A DNA stretch of 6,607 nucleotides from JBHIDQ01 sp046760155. Lineage in GTDB: Bacteria; Chloroflexota; Dehalococcoidia; Dehalococcoidales; RBG-16-60-22. Location: positions 1 through 6,607 of the forward strand of contig JBHIDQ010000082.1 of the NCBI GenBank assembly GCA_046760155.1. The letters are read 5' to 3'. Within the stretch, counting starts at the first letter, position 1. The number at the start of each line of letters is the position of its first letter. The position numbers and the translations under genes are program-made. Below are positions 1-6,505 of the stretch, piece after piece. The notes below the pieces were generated by a model, which was given only the letters and a program-made list of their open reading frames with translations, ran no database searches and was not told the DNA's origin.

Positions 1-1
1 G

Positions 2-667
2 GTCCCCATTCGAATCCTCTCCAACAGCACCCTGAAGAGCCGGAGAGCCTGCACGGAAAAAATGAGGGAGAAGGGTTTTACCGTTTACCAGCATGAGGTC
101 ATTACCGCTTCTTTTGCCACCGCTCGATATCTGGAAACCCTGAAACCGAGCTCTTGCTGGGTAATGCTGAAAAGGGAAGGACTGGAAGAATTTGGTAATT
201 TCCGGCAGGATGCGGATAATCCGGAATATATTGTCCTGGGAGATTTTCGCGAAGATTTCAATTTTCAGAACCTGAACAAGGCACTTCGACTCCTCAGCAA
301 AGGCGCAAAATTGATTGTTATGATTACCGAGACCGTCGACCAGAGTCTGGGAGAACTGGAGTTAACGGTGGGAGCCTACGGGAAAATGCTCGAAGATGCT
401 GCCGGTATTAAGGCTACCTATATTGGGAAGCCGAATCGCTACATTTTCGATATCACCCTCGATACCATGGGAAATATCGAGAGGAGCAAAATCCTCATGG
501 TGGGAGACAGGCTCGAGGCCGATATTCTGGGTGCCAAAAAGGCGGGTCTAAAGGCGGCGCTGGTAAAAACGGGGGAGTTTCGGGAAAGCGATTTGGAATC
601 TCCGGTTATTGTCCCGGACTATATCTTCGATTCAGTTGGCGAGGTGGCAGAGCTCTTCCTCTGCTAA
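2..667 (+). CDS. HAD-superfamily phosphatase, HDHD2/NagD-like (subclass IIA), 5'-truncated by the window edge
   Basis: This is the C-terminal 221 residues of a probable phosphate-ester hydrolase of the haloacid dehalogenase superfamily. The frame is open to the left edge. The codons before the first ATG at 62 read VPIRILSNSTLKSRR, the expected HAD motif II region (S/T then N, here SNST at residues 7-10 of the fragment), so that ATG is internal. A C2-type cap follows, including a VLGDFREDFNFQNLNKALR stretch typical of the HDHD2/LHPP group. Motif III is the lysine of GKP (about residue 143) and motif IV is GDRLEAD (168-174), followed by AKKAGLKAALVKTGEF. Motif I (DxDGT), which carries the catalytic aspartates, lies outside the window along with perhaps 35-40 residues. 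The substrate is unknown; relatives act on small phosphorylated metabolites or phosphohistidine/phospholysine. It ends in TAA, 256 bases before the oxidoreductase operon, with no clear functional tie to it. Confidence 0.85.
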   Translation, partial: VPIRILSNSTLKSRRACTEKMREKGFTVYQHEVITASFATARYLETLKPSSCWVMLKREGLEEFGNFRQDADNPEYIVLGDFREDFNFQNLNKALRLLSKGAKLIVMITETVDQSLGELELTVGAYGKMLEDAAGIKATYIGKPNRYIFDITLDTMGNIERSKILMVGDRLEADILGAKKAGLKAALVKTGEFRESDLESPVIVPDYIFDSVGEVAELFLC

Positions 668-727
668 GCCGGGAGGTAGCAATTAGTGAAGATGGGTGCT
701 GACACCTCAGGCGGCTGTCTCTAACGC

Positions 728-740
728 ACTGAGTTTCAGT
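728..740. repeat. Perfect short inverted repeat ACTGA-GTT-TCAGT
   Basis: The five-base arms 728-732 and 736-740 are perfectly complementary around a 3-base centre. The repeat ends four bases before the -35 hexamer of the candidate promoter. As DNA it could be a small operator; as RNA it would be a weak hairpin, with no T-run after it to act as a terminator. A function is not shown, and inverted repeats of this length also occur by chance. Confidence 0.3.
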
Positions 741-744
741 ATCA

Positions 745-773
745 TTGACATTCGAGCCAGAATTGTCTATTCT
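745..773 (+). promoter_or_regulatory. Sigma70-type promoter candidate for the 2-oxoacid oxidoreductase operon
   Basis: TTGACA at 745-750 matches the -35 consensus at all six positions. After a 17-base spacer, TATTCT at 768-773 matches four of six -10 positions. Transcription would start near 780, giving a leader of roughly 140 bases before the alpha-subunit start at 924. It is the best hexamer pair I found in the gap. A second A/T-rich box, TATTAT at 809-814, lacks a plausible -35 partner. Confidence 0.45.
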
Positions 774-814
774 CCATCATAGGAAGAGTACTAAAAACAG
801 TGCCAGCATATTAT

Positions 815-827
815 CGTCCGATGGACG
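815..827 (+). repeat. Short hairpin in the operon leader
   Basis: CGTCC (815-819) and GGACG (823-827) form a perfect five-base-pair GC-rich stem with a 3-base loop. It lies within the predicted leader, about 35 bases after the inferred transcription start. No T-run follows, so it is not a terminator. It could stabilise the transcript or have no role. Confidence 0.3.
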
Positions 828-859
828 GAACATTTAATTATCCCGCTAGAGAGAGGAAG

Positions 860-893
860 CTGAAAAAAGTAATTCAGAAGGTGTCTTTTTCAG
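860..893 (+). repeat. Eight-base inverted repeat CTGAAAAA/TTTTTCAG with an alternative partner
   Basis: The arms 860-867 and 886-893 are perfectly complementary across an 18-base spacer. The left arm can instead pair over five bases with TTCAG at 873-877, so two mutually exclusive hairpins are possible. The element lies 14 bases before the likely ribosome binding site of the alpha subunit. The arms are A/T-rich, so RNA pairing would be weak; a DNA operator is an equal possibility. Confidence 0.3.
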
Positions 894-906
894 TAATGTT
901 TAAAAC

Positions 907-914
907 AGGAAAGG
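907..914 (+). promoter_or_regulatory. Ribosome binding site of the alpha subunit
   Basis: The AGGAAAGG stretch ends nine bases before ATG 924. An in-frame TAA at 921-923, immediately before this ATG, rules out any longer reading, so start 924 is well supported. The ATG at 917 is in another frame and terminates after a few codons. Confidence 0.6.
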
Positions 915-923
915 TAATGTTAA

Positions 924-2063
924 ATGGGATTTAAACAGGTAAAAAGCATACTTCCTCCACAGACCTATTACTTTTCTGGAAGTGAAGCCGCTGCTGAGGG
1001 TGCCATTGCCGCCGGGTGTCGTTACTTTGCCGGTTATCCGCTTACTCCCGCCACTGACATTGCTGAGGTTTTTTCGGCAAGGTCGAAGGAGGTTGGAGCC
1101 GTATTTATCCAGATGGAGGACGAGATTGCCTCTATCTGCTCCATTATTGGTGCATCCTGGGCCGGGGCAAAAGCGATGACGGCTACCTCAGGTCCCGGTT
1201 TTAGCCTGATGCAGGAGGCAATGGGGTATGCCGCGCTGACCGAAACACCAATTGTCATCGCTCTTATTCAAAGGCCAGGCCCCAGTACGGGACAGGGCAC
1301 CACCTTTGCCAGCGCCGATGTAATGCAGTGCAAATGGGGCTCACAGGGGGATTATCAGGTCATCGCTCTCTGCCCATGGTCGGTACAAGAGATGTATGAC
1401 CAGACGATTAATGCCTTTAATCTGGCTGAGCAGTATAGGGTGCCGGTGATTCTACTTTCGGAAGCCGCCATAAGTCGACTGGAAGAAAGGCTTGAAATAA
1501 AGGAAGAGTTAAGGATATTCGACCGCACAGAAGCCACCGGAGTCGCTGCCCTCGGAATTCCCTCAGATAACCAAGTTCAACCTATGCCCATCTTTGGTAG
1601 GGGACACCAAACGAAGGTGACCGGCTCGACGCGCGGCTATTCCTGGGGAGTGGCGTCTGACAAGGCGGTTCAAGAGACACTGGTTTCAAGATTGCATCAT
1701 AAAATAATGGATAATAGAGATGAAATTATTGAATACGATGCTTATTACCTGGAAAATGCGGAGGTGGTAGTTATTGCTTATGGTTTCACCGCCCGAAGTT
1801 CACTATTTGCGGTGAAAGCACTGCAACAGGACGGAAAGAAAGTGGGCATGCTCAAGCTGAAGACGATATGGCCCTTCCCCGATAAATTGGTGGCTAAAGT
1901 TGGGTCGGAAGTTAAAAAGATATTTGTTCCGGAAATGAATATGGGACAGATTGCGGGCGAAGTAATGAAATATGCCTGTTCCGAGGTAATATCCTATAAT
2001 CAAATAGATGGAGACATCATACCGCCGGATACAATAATAAACGAATTAAGGAGACTTTTATAA
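924..2063 (+). CDS. korA: 2-oxoacid:ferredoxin oxidoreductase, alpha subunit (KorA-type)
   Basis: 379 residues, a normal length for the alpha chain of the 2-oxoglutarate/2-oxoacid:ferredoxin oxidoreductase family. This chain supplies the pyrimidine-binding side of the TPP site and the 2-oxoacid pocket. Visible family features are SEAAAEGAIAAG (20-31), YPLTP (38-42; usual form YPITP), an acidic MEDE (64-67) where family members place the TPP-contacting glutamate, TSGPGFSLMQEA (88-99) and GPSTG (119-123). The second half contains KTIWPFP (313-319) and VPEMNMGQ (335-342), typical of the C-terminal domain. No ferredoxin domain is fused to it; that function is encoded separately at 3419. It is the first gene of the operon and its TAA overlaps the beta-subunit ATG (TAATG), with AAGGAG at 2048-2053 serving the next gene. 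Substrate choice among 2-oxoglutarate, branched-chain or other 2-oxoacids cannot be read from the sequence, so the symbol denotes family type only. Confidence 0.9.
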   Translation: MGFKQVKSILPPQTYYFSGSEAAAEGAIAAGCRYFAGYPLTPATDIAEVFSARSKEVGAVFIQMEDEIASICSIIGASWAGAKAMTATSGPGFSLMQEAMGYAALTETPIVIALIQRPGPSTGQGTTFASADVMQCKWGSQGDYQVIALCPWSVQEMYDQTINAFNLAEQYRVPVILLSEAAISRLEERLEIKEELRIFDRTEATGVAALGIPSDNQVQPMPIFGRGHQTKVTGSTRGYSWGVASDKAVQETLVSRLHHKIMDNRDEIIEYDAYYLENAEVVVIAYGFTARSSLFAVKALQQDGKKVGMLKLKTIWPFPDKLVAKVGSEVKKIFVPEMNMGQIAGEVMKYACSEVISYNQIDGDIIPPDTIINELRRLL

Positions 2064-2839
2064 TGGCGAAAGACTTGGCTCAATATTTTCGTCCCGAGTA
2101 CCGGTCAACACCACAAAGCCCACTCTGTGCTGGTTGCGGTCATGGTATCGTGCTGGGACTCATCTTAAGGGCAATAGATGAACTTAAAATAAACATGGAT
2201 GACATGCTGTTTGTGAATGGCATTGGTTGTTGTATGTGGGTGCCGACGCCTCAGTTTGCCGCTGATGTTTTGCAAACTCTGCACGGTAGAGCTCTGGCTT
2301 TTGCTACCGGGGTAAAGCTGTTTAATCCTAAGTTAAAGATATTGTCTTTCCTGGGAGATGGTGATTTGGGAGATATTGGGGGCAACCATCTCATTCATGC
2401 CGCTCGCCGCAATATGGACTTTACCATTATATTAGGTAACAATATGGTTTATGGACTGACCGGTGGCCAGGTCGCCAATACTACACCAGAAGATGCTCTC
2501 ACCGCGACGACGCCCTCAGGAAACCCCTACCGTCCTTTTGACATGTGCAAGCTTGTGGAGGCAGCCGGTGCTACCTATGTGGCAAGGTATTCCATCCTGC
2601 AACCATTTTTGCTCATAAAGAGTATTAAGAAGGCATTGCAGACCCCGGGTTTTGCTTTCATCGAAGCTATGTCAATGTGCCCAACCCAATTTGGCCGGCG
2701 AAACCGCCTTGATACCCCGGTAGAGCTGCTCAAGTTCTTGAAGGACAAGTGCATCACCAAGAAGCGAGCCGAAGGTTTATCGCCAGAAGAGTTAAAAGAT
2801 AAAATAATAACCGGAGAGTTCAAAAATGGCGGAAACTAA
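2063..2839 (+). CDS. korB: 2-oxoacid:ferredoxin oxidoreductase, beta subunit (TPP-binding, KorB-type)
   Basis: 258 residues. This subunit binds the diphosphate side of TPP through Mg2+ and carries a [4Fe-4S] cluster. The TPP motif is GDGDLGDIGGNH (98-109), with NN at 126-127 and YGLTGGQ (130-136) completing the usual pattern. Cysteines expected to hold the cluster are present: C22 and C25 in LCAGCGHG, C56 (or C57) in NGIGCC, and C206 in MSMCPTQFG. All core features of an active beta chain are therefore in place. The start shares one base with the alpha stop and has AAGGAG nine bases upstream. The 3' end overlaps the gamma gene by 14 bases, which implies translational coupling and equal subunit production. 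The protein is cytosolic and has no signal peptide. Confidence 0.93.
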   Translation: MAKDLAQYFRPEYRSTPQSPLCAGCGHGIVLGLILRAIDELKINMDDMLFVNGIGCCMWVPTPQFAADVLQTLHGRALAFATGVKLFNPKLKILSFLGDGDLGDIGGNHLIHAARRNMDFTIILGNNMVYGLTGGQVANTTPEDALTATTPSGNPYRPFDMCKLVEAAGATYVARYSILQPFLLIKSIKKALQTPGFAFIEAMSMCPTQFGRRNRLDTPVELLKFLKDKCITKKRAEGLSPEELKDKIITGEFKNGGN

Positions 2840-3383
2840 GCAAATCAGATTTTGCGGTTTCGGCGGTCAGGGTATCGTTCTGGGAGGGAAAATACTCGGT
2901 AATGCCAGCATCAGCGCCGGGAAATGGGTTGCCGGTTTGAGTACTTACGGAGGCGCTGCCCGGGGTGGGGTCTGTGACGCCGATATTATCATATCTGATG
3001 ACTGGATAATCTTTCCCCAGGTGAGGCAAGTCGATGTTCTGGTGGCTATGTCTCAGGGTGCTTATAACAAAAATATCGGAGCCGTTAACCAGGAAACCGG
3101 GCTGGTGATTTACGATACGCAGCTTGTTTCCACTAAAGAGGTAAATGGTTTAAAGCAGATAGGCATTCCCGCCACTGAGACCGCCGTTAAAGAGCTTAAT
3201 AACAAGCAAGTGGCCAATGTCGTCCTTTTAGGAGCGGCGGTAGAAATTACCGGCATGATTAACAAAGATGACCTGGTTGAGGCAATCAAAAAGGCAGTCC
3301 GCGAAAGATTCCTAGACTTAAATATAAAGGCAGTTGACCTCGGATTCAAGCTGGGAAAAGAAGCAACAGGTAAGGCAAAGTAA
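2826..3383 (+). CDS. korC: 2-oxoacid:ferredoxin oxidoreductase, gamma subunit (KorC-type)
   Basis: 185 residues matching the catalytic gamma domain of pyruvate/2-oxoacid:ferredoxin oxidoreductases, which is thought to help bind CoA. The N-terminal GFGGQGIVLGGK begins at residue 11 and is diagnostic. It is followed by STYGGAARGGVCDADIIIS (39-57), corresponding to the family block usually written YGPExRGG; here GGAA replaces the more usual GPEx. FPQVRQVDVLVAMSQGAY follows as expected. The gene starts inside the beta gene in another frame, with GGAG at 2813-2816 as ribosome binding site. A 35-base gap separates it from the ferredoxin gene. A role in an indolepyruvate enzyme is less likely, because the alpha and beta partners are KorA/KorB-like and not fused. 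Confidence 0.9.
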   Translation: MAETKQIRFCGFGGQGIVLGGKILGNASISAGKWVAGLSTYGGAARGGVCDADIIISDDWIIFPQVRQVDVLVAMSQGAYNKNIGAVNQETGLVIYDTQLVSTKEVNGLKQIGIPATETAVKELNNKQVANVVLLGAAVEITGMINKDDLVEAIKKAVRERFLDLNIKAVDLGFKLGKEATGKAK

Positions 3384-3418
3384 GCAGCGAAAGAAACAAA
3401 TGATAAAGGACTAGCATT

Positions 3419-3652
3419 ATGACGGAAAGAACAGAGCAAATACCTAAAATGGAAGGGAGAACACACATACCCAGACTTGACACCGAAAAGTGCGTTGTTT
3501 GTGTTCTTTGTCAATACCTTTGTCCCGACTTGGCGATAACCAGGGGTGAAGAAGAGAACCCCATCGAGATAGACTATAACATCTGTAGAGGCTGCGGCAT
3601 CTGCGCTTTTATCTGCCCGAAAGAAGCTATTGAGATGATTGTTGAAGAATAA
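3419..3652 (+). CDS. 2[4Fe-4S] ferredoxin, delta subunit or partner of the oxidoreductase
   Basis: A 77-residue bacterial-type ferredoxin with two cluster-binding motifs: CVVCVLCQYLCP (C25, C28, C31, C35) and CRGCGICAFICP (C56, C59, C62, C66). In this fold C66 is expected to complete the first cluster and C35 the second. The 18-residue N-terminal extension before PRLDTEKC and the RGEEENPIEID linker are typical of delta subunits of four-subunit oxidoreductases. It most likely takes electrons from the beta-subunit cluster and passes them to free ferredoxin or other acceptors. AAAGGA at 3405-3410 is a good ribosome binding site eight bases before the ATG. It is the last gene of the operon, and its TAA lies one base from the stop of the oppositely oriented ligase gene. 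Confidence 0.92.
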   Translation: MTERTEQIPKMEGRTHIPRLDTEKCVVCVLCQYLCPDLAITRGEEENPIEIDYNICRGCGICAFICPKEAIEMIVEE

Positions 3653-3653
3653 A

Positions 3654-5195
3654 TCACTTCTCTACTAGCTTATTTACCCTTTGGTATTCTCTTGCTTTAA
3701 GCTCTTTCCTCTTAATCTTGCCGTCCGGCGTCCTGGGGAGTTCACTGACAAATTCTATTTCTCTGGGATACTCGTGTTTACTTAACCGCGTTTTAACGAA
3801 CTCCTGAATTTCTCGTTTTAATTCTGCGGTGGGCTCACGGTTGGGGATAATAAAGGCCTTGACCACTTCGCCACGCTCTTTATCCGGGCTGCCCACCACT
3901 GCAGCTTCACGGACCGCAGGATGTTTCTCGAGGACATTCTCTATTTCAATAGGCCCGATGGTGTACCCCGCCGATATTATGATGTCATCAATCCGGCTCT
4001 TATACCAGAAATAACCATCCTCATCAACGTAGGCGGCATCACCCATTCTTATCCACCCGTCTTTGGTCCCGATGGCTACCTGCCCCACTTCTCCTTGAGG
4101 GACTTCACTGCCAGCCTCATCGATCACGGCTACCTTTCTGCCCGGCAGAGGCATACCCAGGCTTCCCGGTTTGACCTTCCAGTCGTCAAAGTCATAATCG
4201 GCGAGGATTACCCCCACTTCAGTGGACCCGTAGCACGACTGTATGGTCAACCCCGGTCGCTCCTGGAAATATTCGATTATATCCATATCTAATTTCCCGC
4301 CGGTGTAGGTCATCCGCCGGAGCCTGAGCCTATAATTATCAAGCTTGCCGCTTTCCATAATTCGGCGGTAGACCAGTGGTGCCGCAAATAGGTTGGTAAC
4401 TTCAAATTCTTCCAGTGCTTCAAGGAGGCGTCCGGCATCAAATTTACCAGAATAAGTACCTATCGCCTTCCCGAATATCAGTGGCCCGACTGTCCCATAC
4501 CAGATTCCCATGCCCCAAGCCGGGGATGACGGACAAAAATAGTTATCATTTTGGCGCAGCCCGATGCCGAACTTGATGTGAACGGCGGCAAGGGTAGCCG
4601 CTTTATGCCCGTATGGGACTGCTTTGGGTGAACCGGTCGTACCGCTGGAGAACTGGAGGAAAGCCAGAGTATCCGCCGAGGTATTGATGGGGTAATGTTC
4701 ACCCTCTTTTTGCAATAACTCCAGCAGTTCCTCAGCAATGACTGAATAAGGGGCTGAGCTATTTTTTATCAGGCTTGTCGATTTCTGAGGCACTATCACC
4801 ATTTTGGCATCGGCCTTATTAACCCGATGCGCAATGGCTTCCGGTCCAAAGAGCGGGGAACAAGGCACCACCACGGCACCTCTTTTCAGTATGCCAAAAA
4901 AACTGACGTAAAATTCCAGTGATGGGTTCAGGACTACGGCCACCGGCTCTCCAGCCCCCACCCCTCGCCTTTCCAGCATATTGGCAAATTGGGAGGTTAG
5001 GCGAGAAAGTTCACCAAAACGGTAAGCTTCTCGCCTTCCATCATCAAACTTAATCCTGATGGCTGTCTTTTCCGTGGGGTGACGGTCGATACATTCGCGG
5101 GCTATATTGAGGTTATGGCGACCCCCGGCAAAGACTGCCCATCTTTGGCTTAAATTGAAATTTTCTCTGAACTCTTTATATGTCTTATAATCCAT
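3654..5195 (-). CDS. AMP-forming acyl-CoA ligase (ANL superfamily; medium-chain/aryl-CoA synthetase-like)
   Basis: This enzyme activates a carboxylic acid with ATP to an acyl-adenylate, then forms the CoA thioester. In the long form (start at 5231, 525 residues) the ATP-binding loop SSGTTGSPKAV is at 195-205, the YGSTE core at 334-338, the MGD motif at 396-398 and the hinge SRIDDIIISAGYTIGPIEIE at 412-431. The C-terminal PRTPDGKIKRKELK places the catalytic lysine at K505. All core motifs are intact. The overall form recalls medium-chain acyl-CoA or benzoate-CoA ligases; the substrate cannot be named. The start is uncertain. The frame extends to a TTG at 5231 with no ribosome binding site, while ATG 5195 (residue 13 of the long form) gives an N-terminus MDYKTYKEF; its nearest GGGAG is rather far upstream. 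I prefer the ATG. The gene follows the MaoC-like gene in the same direction and is probably co-transcribed with it. Confidence 0.9.
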   Translation of the reverse strand: MDYKTYKEFRENFNLSQRWAVFAGGRHNLNIARECIDRHPTEKTAIRIKFDDGRREAYRFGELSRLTSQFANMLERRGVGAGEPVAVVLNPSLEFYVSFFGILKRGAVVVPCSPLFGPEAIAHRVNKADAKMVIVPQKSTSLIKNSSAPYSVIAEELLELLQKEGEHYPINTSADTLAFLQFSSGTTGSPKAVPYGHKAATLAAVHIKFGIGLRQNDNYFCPSSPAWGMGIWYGTVGPLIFGKAIGTYSGKFDAGRLLEALEEFEVTNLFAAPLVYRRIMESGKLDNYRLRLRRMTYTGGKLDMDIIEYFQERPGLTIQSCYGSTEVGVILADYDFDDWKVKPGSLGMPLPGRKVAVIDEAGSEVPQGEVGQVAIGTKDGWIRMGDAAYVDEDGYFWYKSRIDDIIISAGYTIGPIEIENVLEKHPAVREAAVVGSPDKERGEVVKAFIIPNREPTAELKREIQEFVKTRLSKHEYPREIEFVSELPRTPDGKIKRKELKAREYQRVNKLVEK

Positions 5196-5271
5196 ATTTA
5201 ATGGTGGTGAATTCTCCCATTGTATTCTCAAACTCGGCGGTTGGCGCCTGAATATGGGGCTAGAAATAAGC

Positions 5272-6474
5272 TCACTTGCCTGTACCGCGCAATTCTTTGG
5301 CGGGTAATCTCTTCTCTACCGGCCAGTCTCCCTTTTCTCGGGAAGGTAGCACTACCGTGGAGTAACCCGGGCAGGTATTCTCTCCGCGCTGATTGACGCC
5401 GCTGGTTTCAATATCGACGCAATGCTCCCCGTCCTCATCGATATACTTTCTGGTCACCTTTCCCCGGAACCATACCGCATCCGAGAGATAAACAAACCTG
5501 CGGTATTCGGCGTAATTCTTTTTGAGCCAGCCCTCATCAGCCATCCAGTTAGTCAGTAAATTAATTACCCAGCTCTGCCTCTGTGCCCCGGCATCATAGG
5601 GGTAAGGGAGACCAGCCGCATTGGCGGCCGCCTTGTTGAAGTGCACTCCGTAGACCGGTTCCCAGGCGTAAGTGGCCGTGTCACGGAATGCCCAGGCGGG
5701 ATGCTTGCGGTACATGCGAAGCTGGACACCATGGGCGGCGACCTGTACCGGAGCCGCCCCCAGAGTGTAGGCGATCATATCCGTCAGGCCAAAGACCCCC
5801 TTTACCACTGGTTGCAGTTCCTCGCCCTCCTTTACATCTTCCCAGTAGCGAACTTTGGCGCCCCGAACTTCCTCCGCTAATGTGTCCTCATCTACCTTCT
5901 TGAGTTCTTCTTCCGTCCAGGGATGAGGCAATTTAAGGTTCGAATACTTGCCTGTCTTCCTTGCCGTCCTCCTCTCGGCCCTTATTAACCAAAGGTCAGT
6001 GGTGGCCACCAGTTCTTTTCTCTGATTGTAAAAGTCTGCCCTCTGGTACTCAAAAACCGTCTTTCCGGCAAACTTGCTGGGCTTGACATCAAAGCCAGTA
6101 AAATGGCACTCGGCGGTAATCCTATCATTTATATATACCGGCCGGTAAAATCTCCAATCGTTCCCTGAGTGGAAGGCGTGTATTCCCGGCAAACCCTGCA
6201 GCACCCAAGTTGGGAATACGCTATAAAGCCAGTTGGGAGGGGCTATCAGAGCCCCATATCTGGTGCCCCGGGCATACTTCTCATCCCGATAGAGAGGATT
6301 GAAATCGCCTATTCCGTTGACATAATTCCTGATTGCCTCGTAGGACACTGTCTGGTTAAACAGATTACTAACGCGAAGTTTGAGCCCAATCCGGCTCTCC
6401 CATTCTTCTAGAGCCTCGTTGCTGATGATTCCTTCAGACATCAGGGCTATATATCTCTTGCTCTTCTCAACCAT
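5272..6474 (-). CDS. Double-hotdog MaoC/FAS1-type dehydratase-like protein
   Basis: 400 residues with two hotdog halves. The N-terminal half resembles the MaoC dehydratase N-terminal/FAS1 dehydratase domain: IRNYVNGIGDFNPLYRDEKYA (48-68), then YGALIAPPNWL (73-83). The second half starts near VRYWEDVKEGEEL (208-220) and has VHFNKAAANAAGLP (277-290) followed by YDAGAQRQSW and LTNWMADEGWLKK. Enzymes of this kind hydrate enoyl-CoA or dehydrate 3-hydroxyacyl-CoA. In the classic hydratase motif GDxNPxH the first half has Y62 where His would stand, while D57 and N59 are kept. The second half has the H-x-N/D-x3-A pattern at H278. Relatives with NPLY are common in this domain family, so the change need not mean inactivity. 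AAAAGGGGAG at 6486-6495, 11 bases upstream, supports the ATG at 6474. The ligase gene follows after 76 bases (40 if TTG is used). The substrate is unknown. Confidence 0.82.
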   Translation of the reverse strand: MVEKSKRYIALMSEGIISNEALEEWESRIGLKLRVSNLFNQTVSYEAIRNYVNGIGDFNPLYRDEKYARGTRYGALIAPPNWLYSVFPTWVLQGLPGIHAFHSGNDWRFYRPVYINDRITAECHFTGFDVKPSKFAGKTVFEYQRADFYNQRKELVATTDLWLIRAERRTARKTGKYSNLKLPHPWTEEELKKVDEDTLAEEVRGAKVRYWEDVKEGEELQPVVKGVFGLTDMIAYTLGAAPVQVAAHGVQLRMYRKHPAWAFRDTATYAWEPVYGVHFNKAAANAAGLPYPYDAGAQRQSWVINLLTNWMADEGWLKKNYAEYRRFVYLSDAVWFRGKVTRKYIDEDGEHCVDIETSGVNQRGENTCPGYSTVVLPSREKGDWPVEKRLPAKELRGTGK

Positions 6475-6485
6475 TAATCGTTATT

Positions 6486-6495
6486 CTCCCCTTTT
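6486..6495 (-). promoter_or_regulatory. Ribosome binding site of the MaoC-like gene
   Basis: On the minus strand AAAAGGGGAG lies 11 bases before ATG 6474. It is the clearest Shine-Dalgarno sequence on this strand and fixes the start. It lies within the 31-base gap after the TGA of the upstream partial gene. Confidence 0.65.
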
Positions 6496-6505
6496 GAGGA
6501 ATGGC

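Larger units (their letters stand above)
668..923. other. Intergenic region with promoter candidate and leader
   Basis: This 256-base gap holds no credible gene. It carries short inverted repeats at 699-710 (CTGA-CACC-TCAG), 728-740, 815-827 and 860-893, and a promoter candidate at 745-773. No hairpin followed by a T-run was found after the phosphatase gene, so that gene has no visible intrinsic terminator. The region upstream of about 745 belongs to the phosphatase 3' side; the rest is probably the promoter and leader of the oxidoreductase operon. Confidence 0.6.

Noticed and set aside
691..719. Possible terminator after the phosphatase gene (GGTG-CTGA-CACC, or GACA...TGTC)
   Set aside because: Stems are only four to five pairs, compete with each other, and no T-run follows.
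809..814. TATTAT as an alternative -10 box
   Set aside because: The hexamer 17 bases upstream is GAGTAC, a poor -35; the 745-773 pair is far better.
917..934. ATG at 917 as the alpha-subunit start or a leader peptide
   Set aside because: It is in a different frame and stops after five codons; too short to support as a leader peptide.
901..945. Similar TTTAAAACAGG/TTTAAACAGG and GTAATGTT repeats around the alpha start
   Set aside because: Short, imperfect and A/T-rich, partly inside the coding sequence; consistent with chance.
2063..2065. One-base overlap of alpha stop and beta start as a frameshift fusion
   Set aside because: TAATG overlaps are normal translational coupling, both proteins are full length, and a ribosome binding site precedes the beta start.
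3110..3514. 134-codon open frame on the minus strand across the gamma/ferredoxin junction
   Set aside because: It lies opposite two clearly recognisable genes and its translation, rich in Ser, Leu and Phe, matches no family I know; a coding shadow.
3921..4292. 123-codon open frame on the plus strand inside the ligase
   Set aside because: It is antisense to intact ligase motifs and has no recognisable features of its own.
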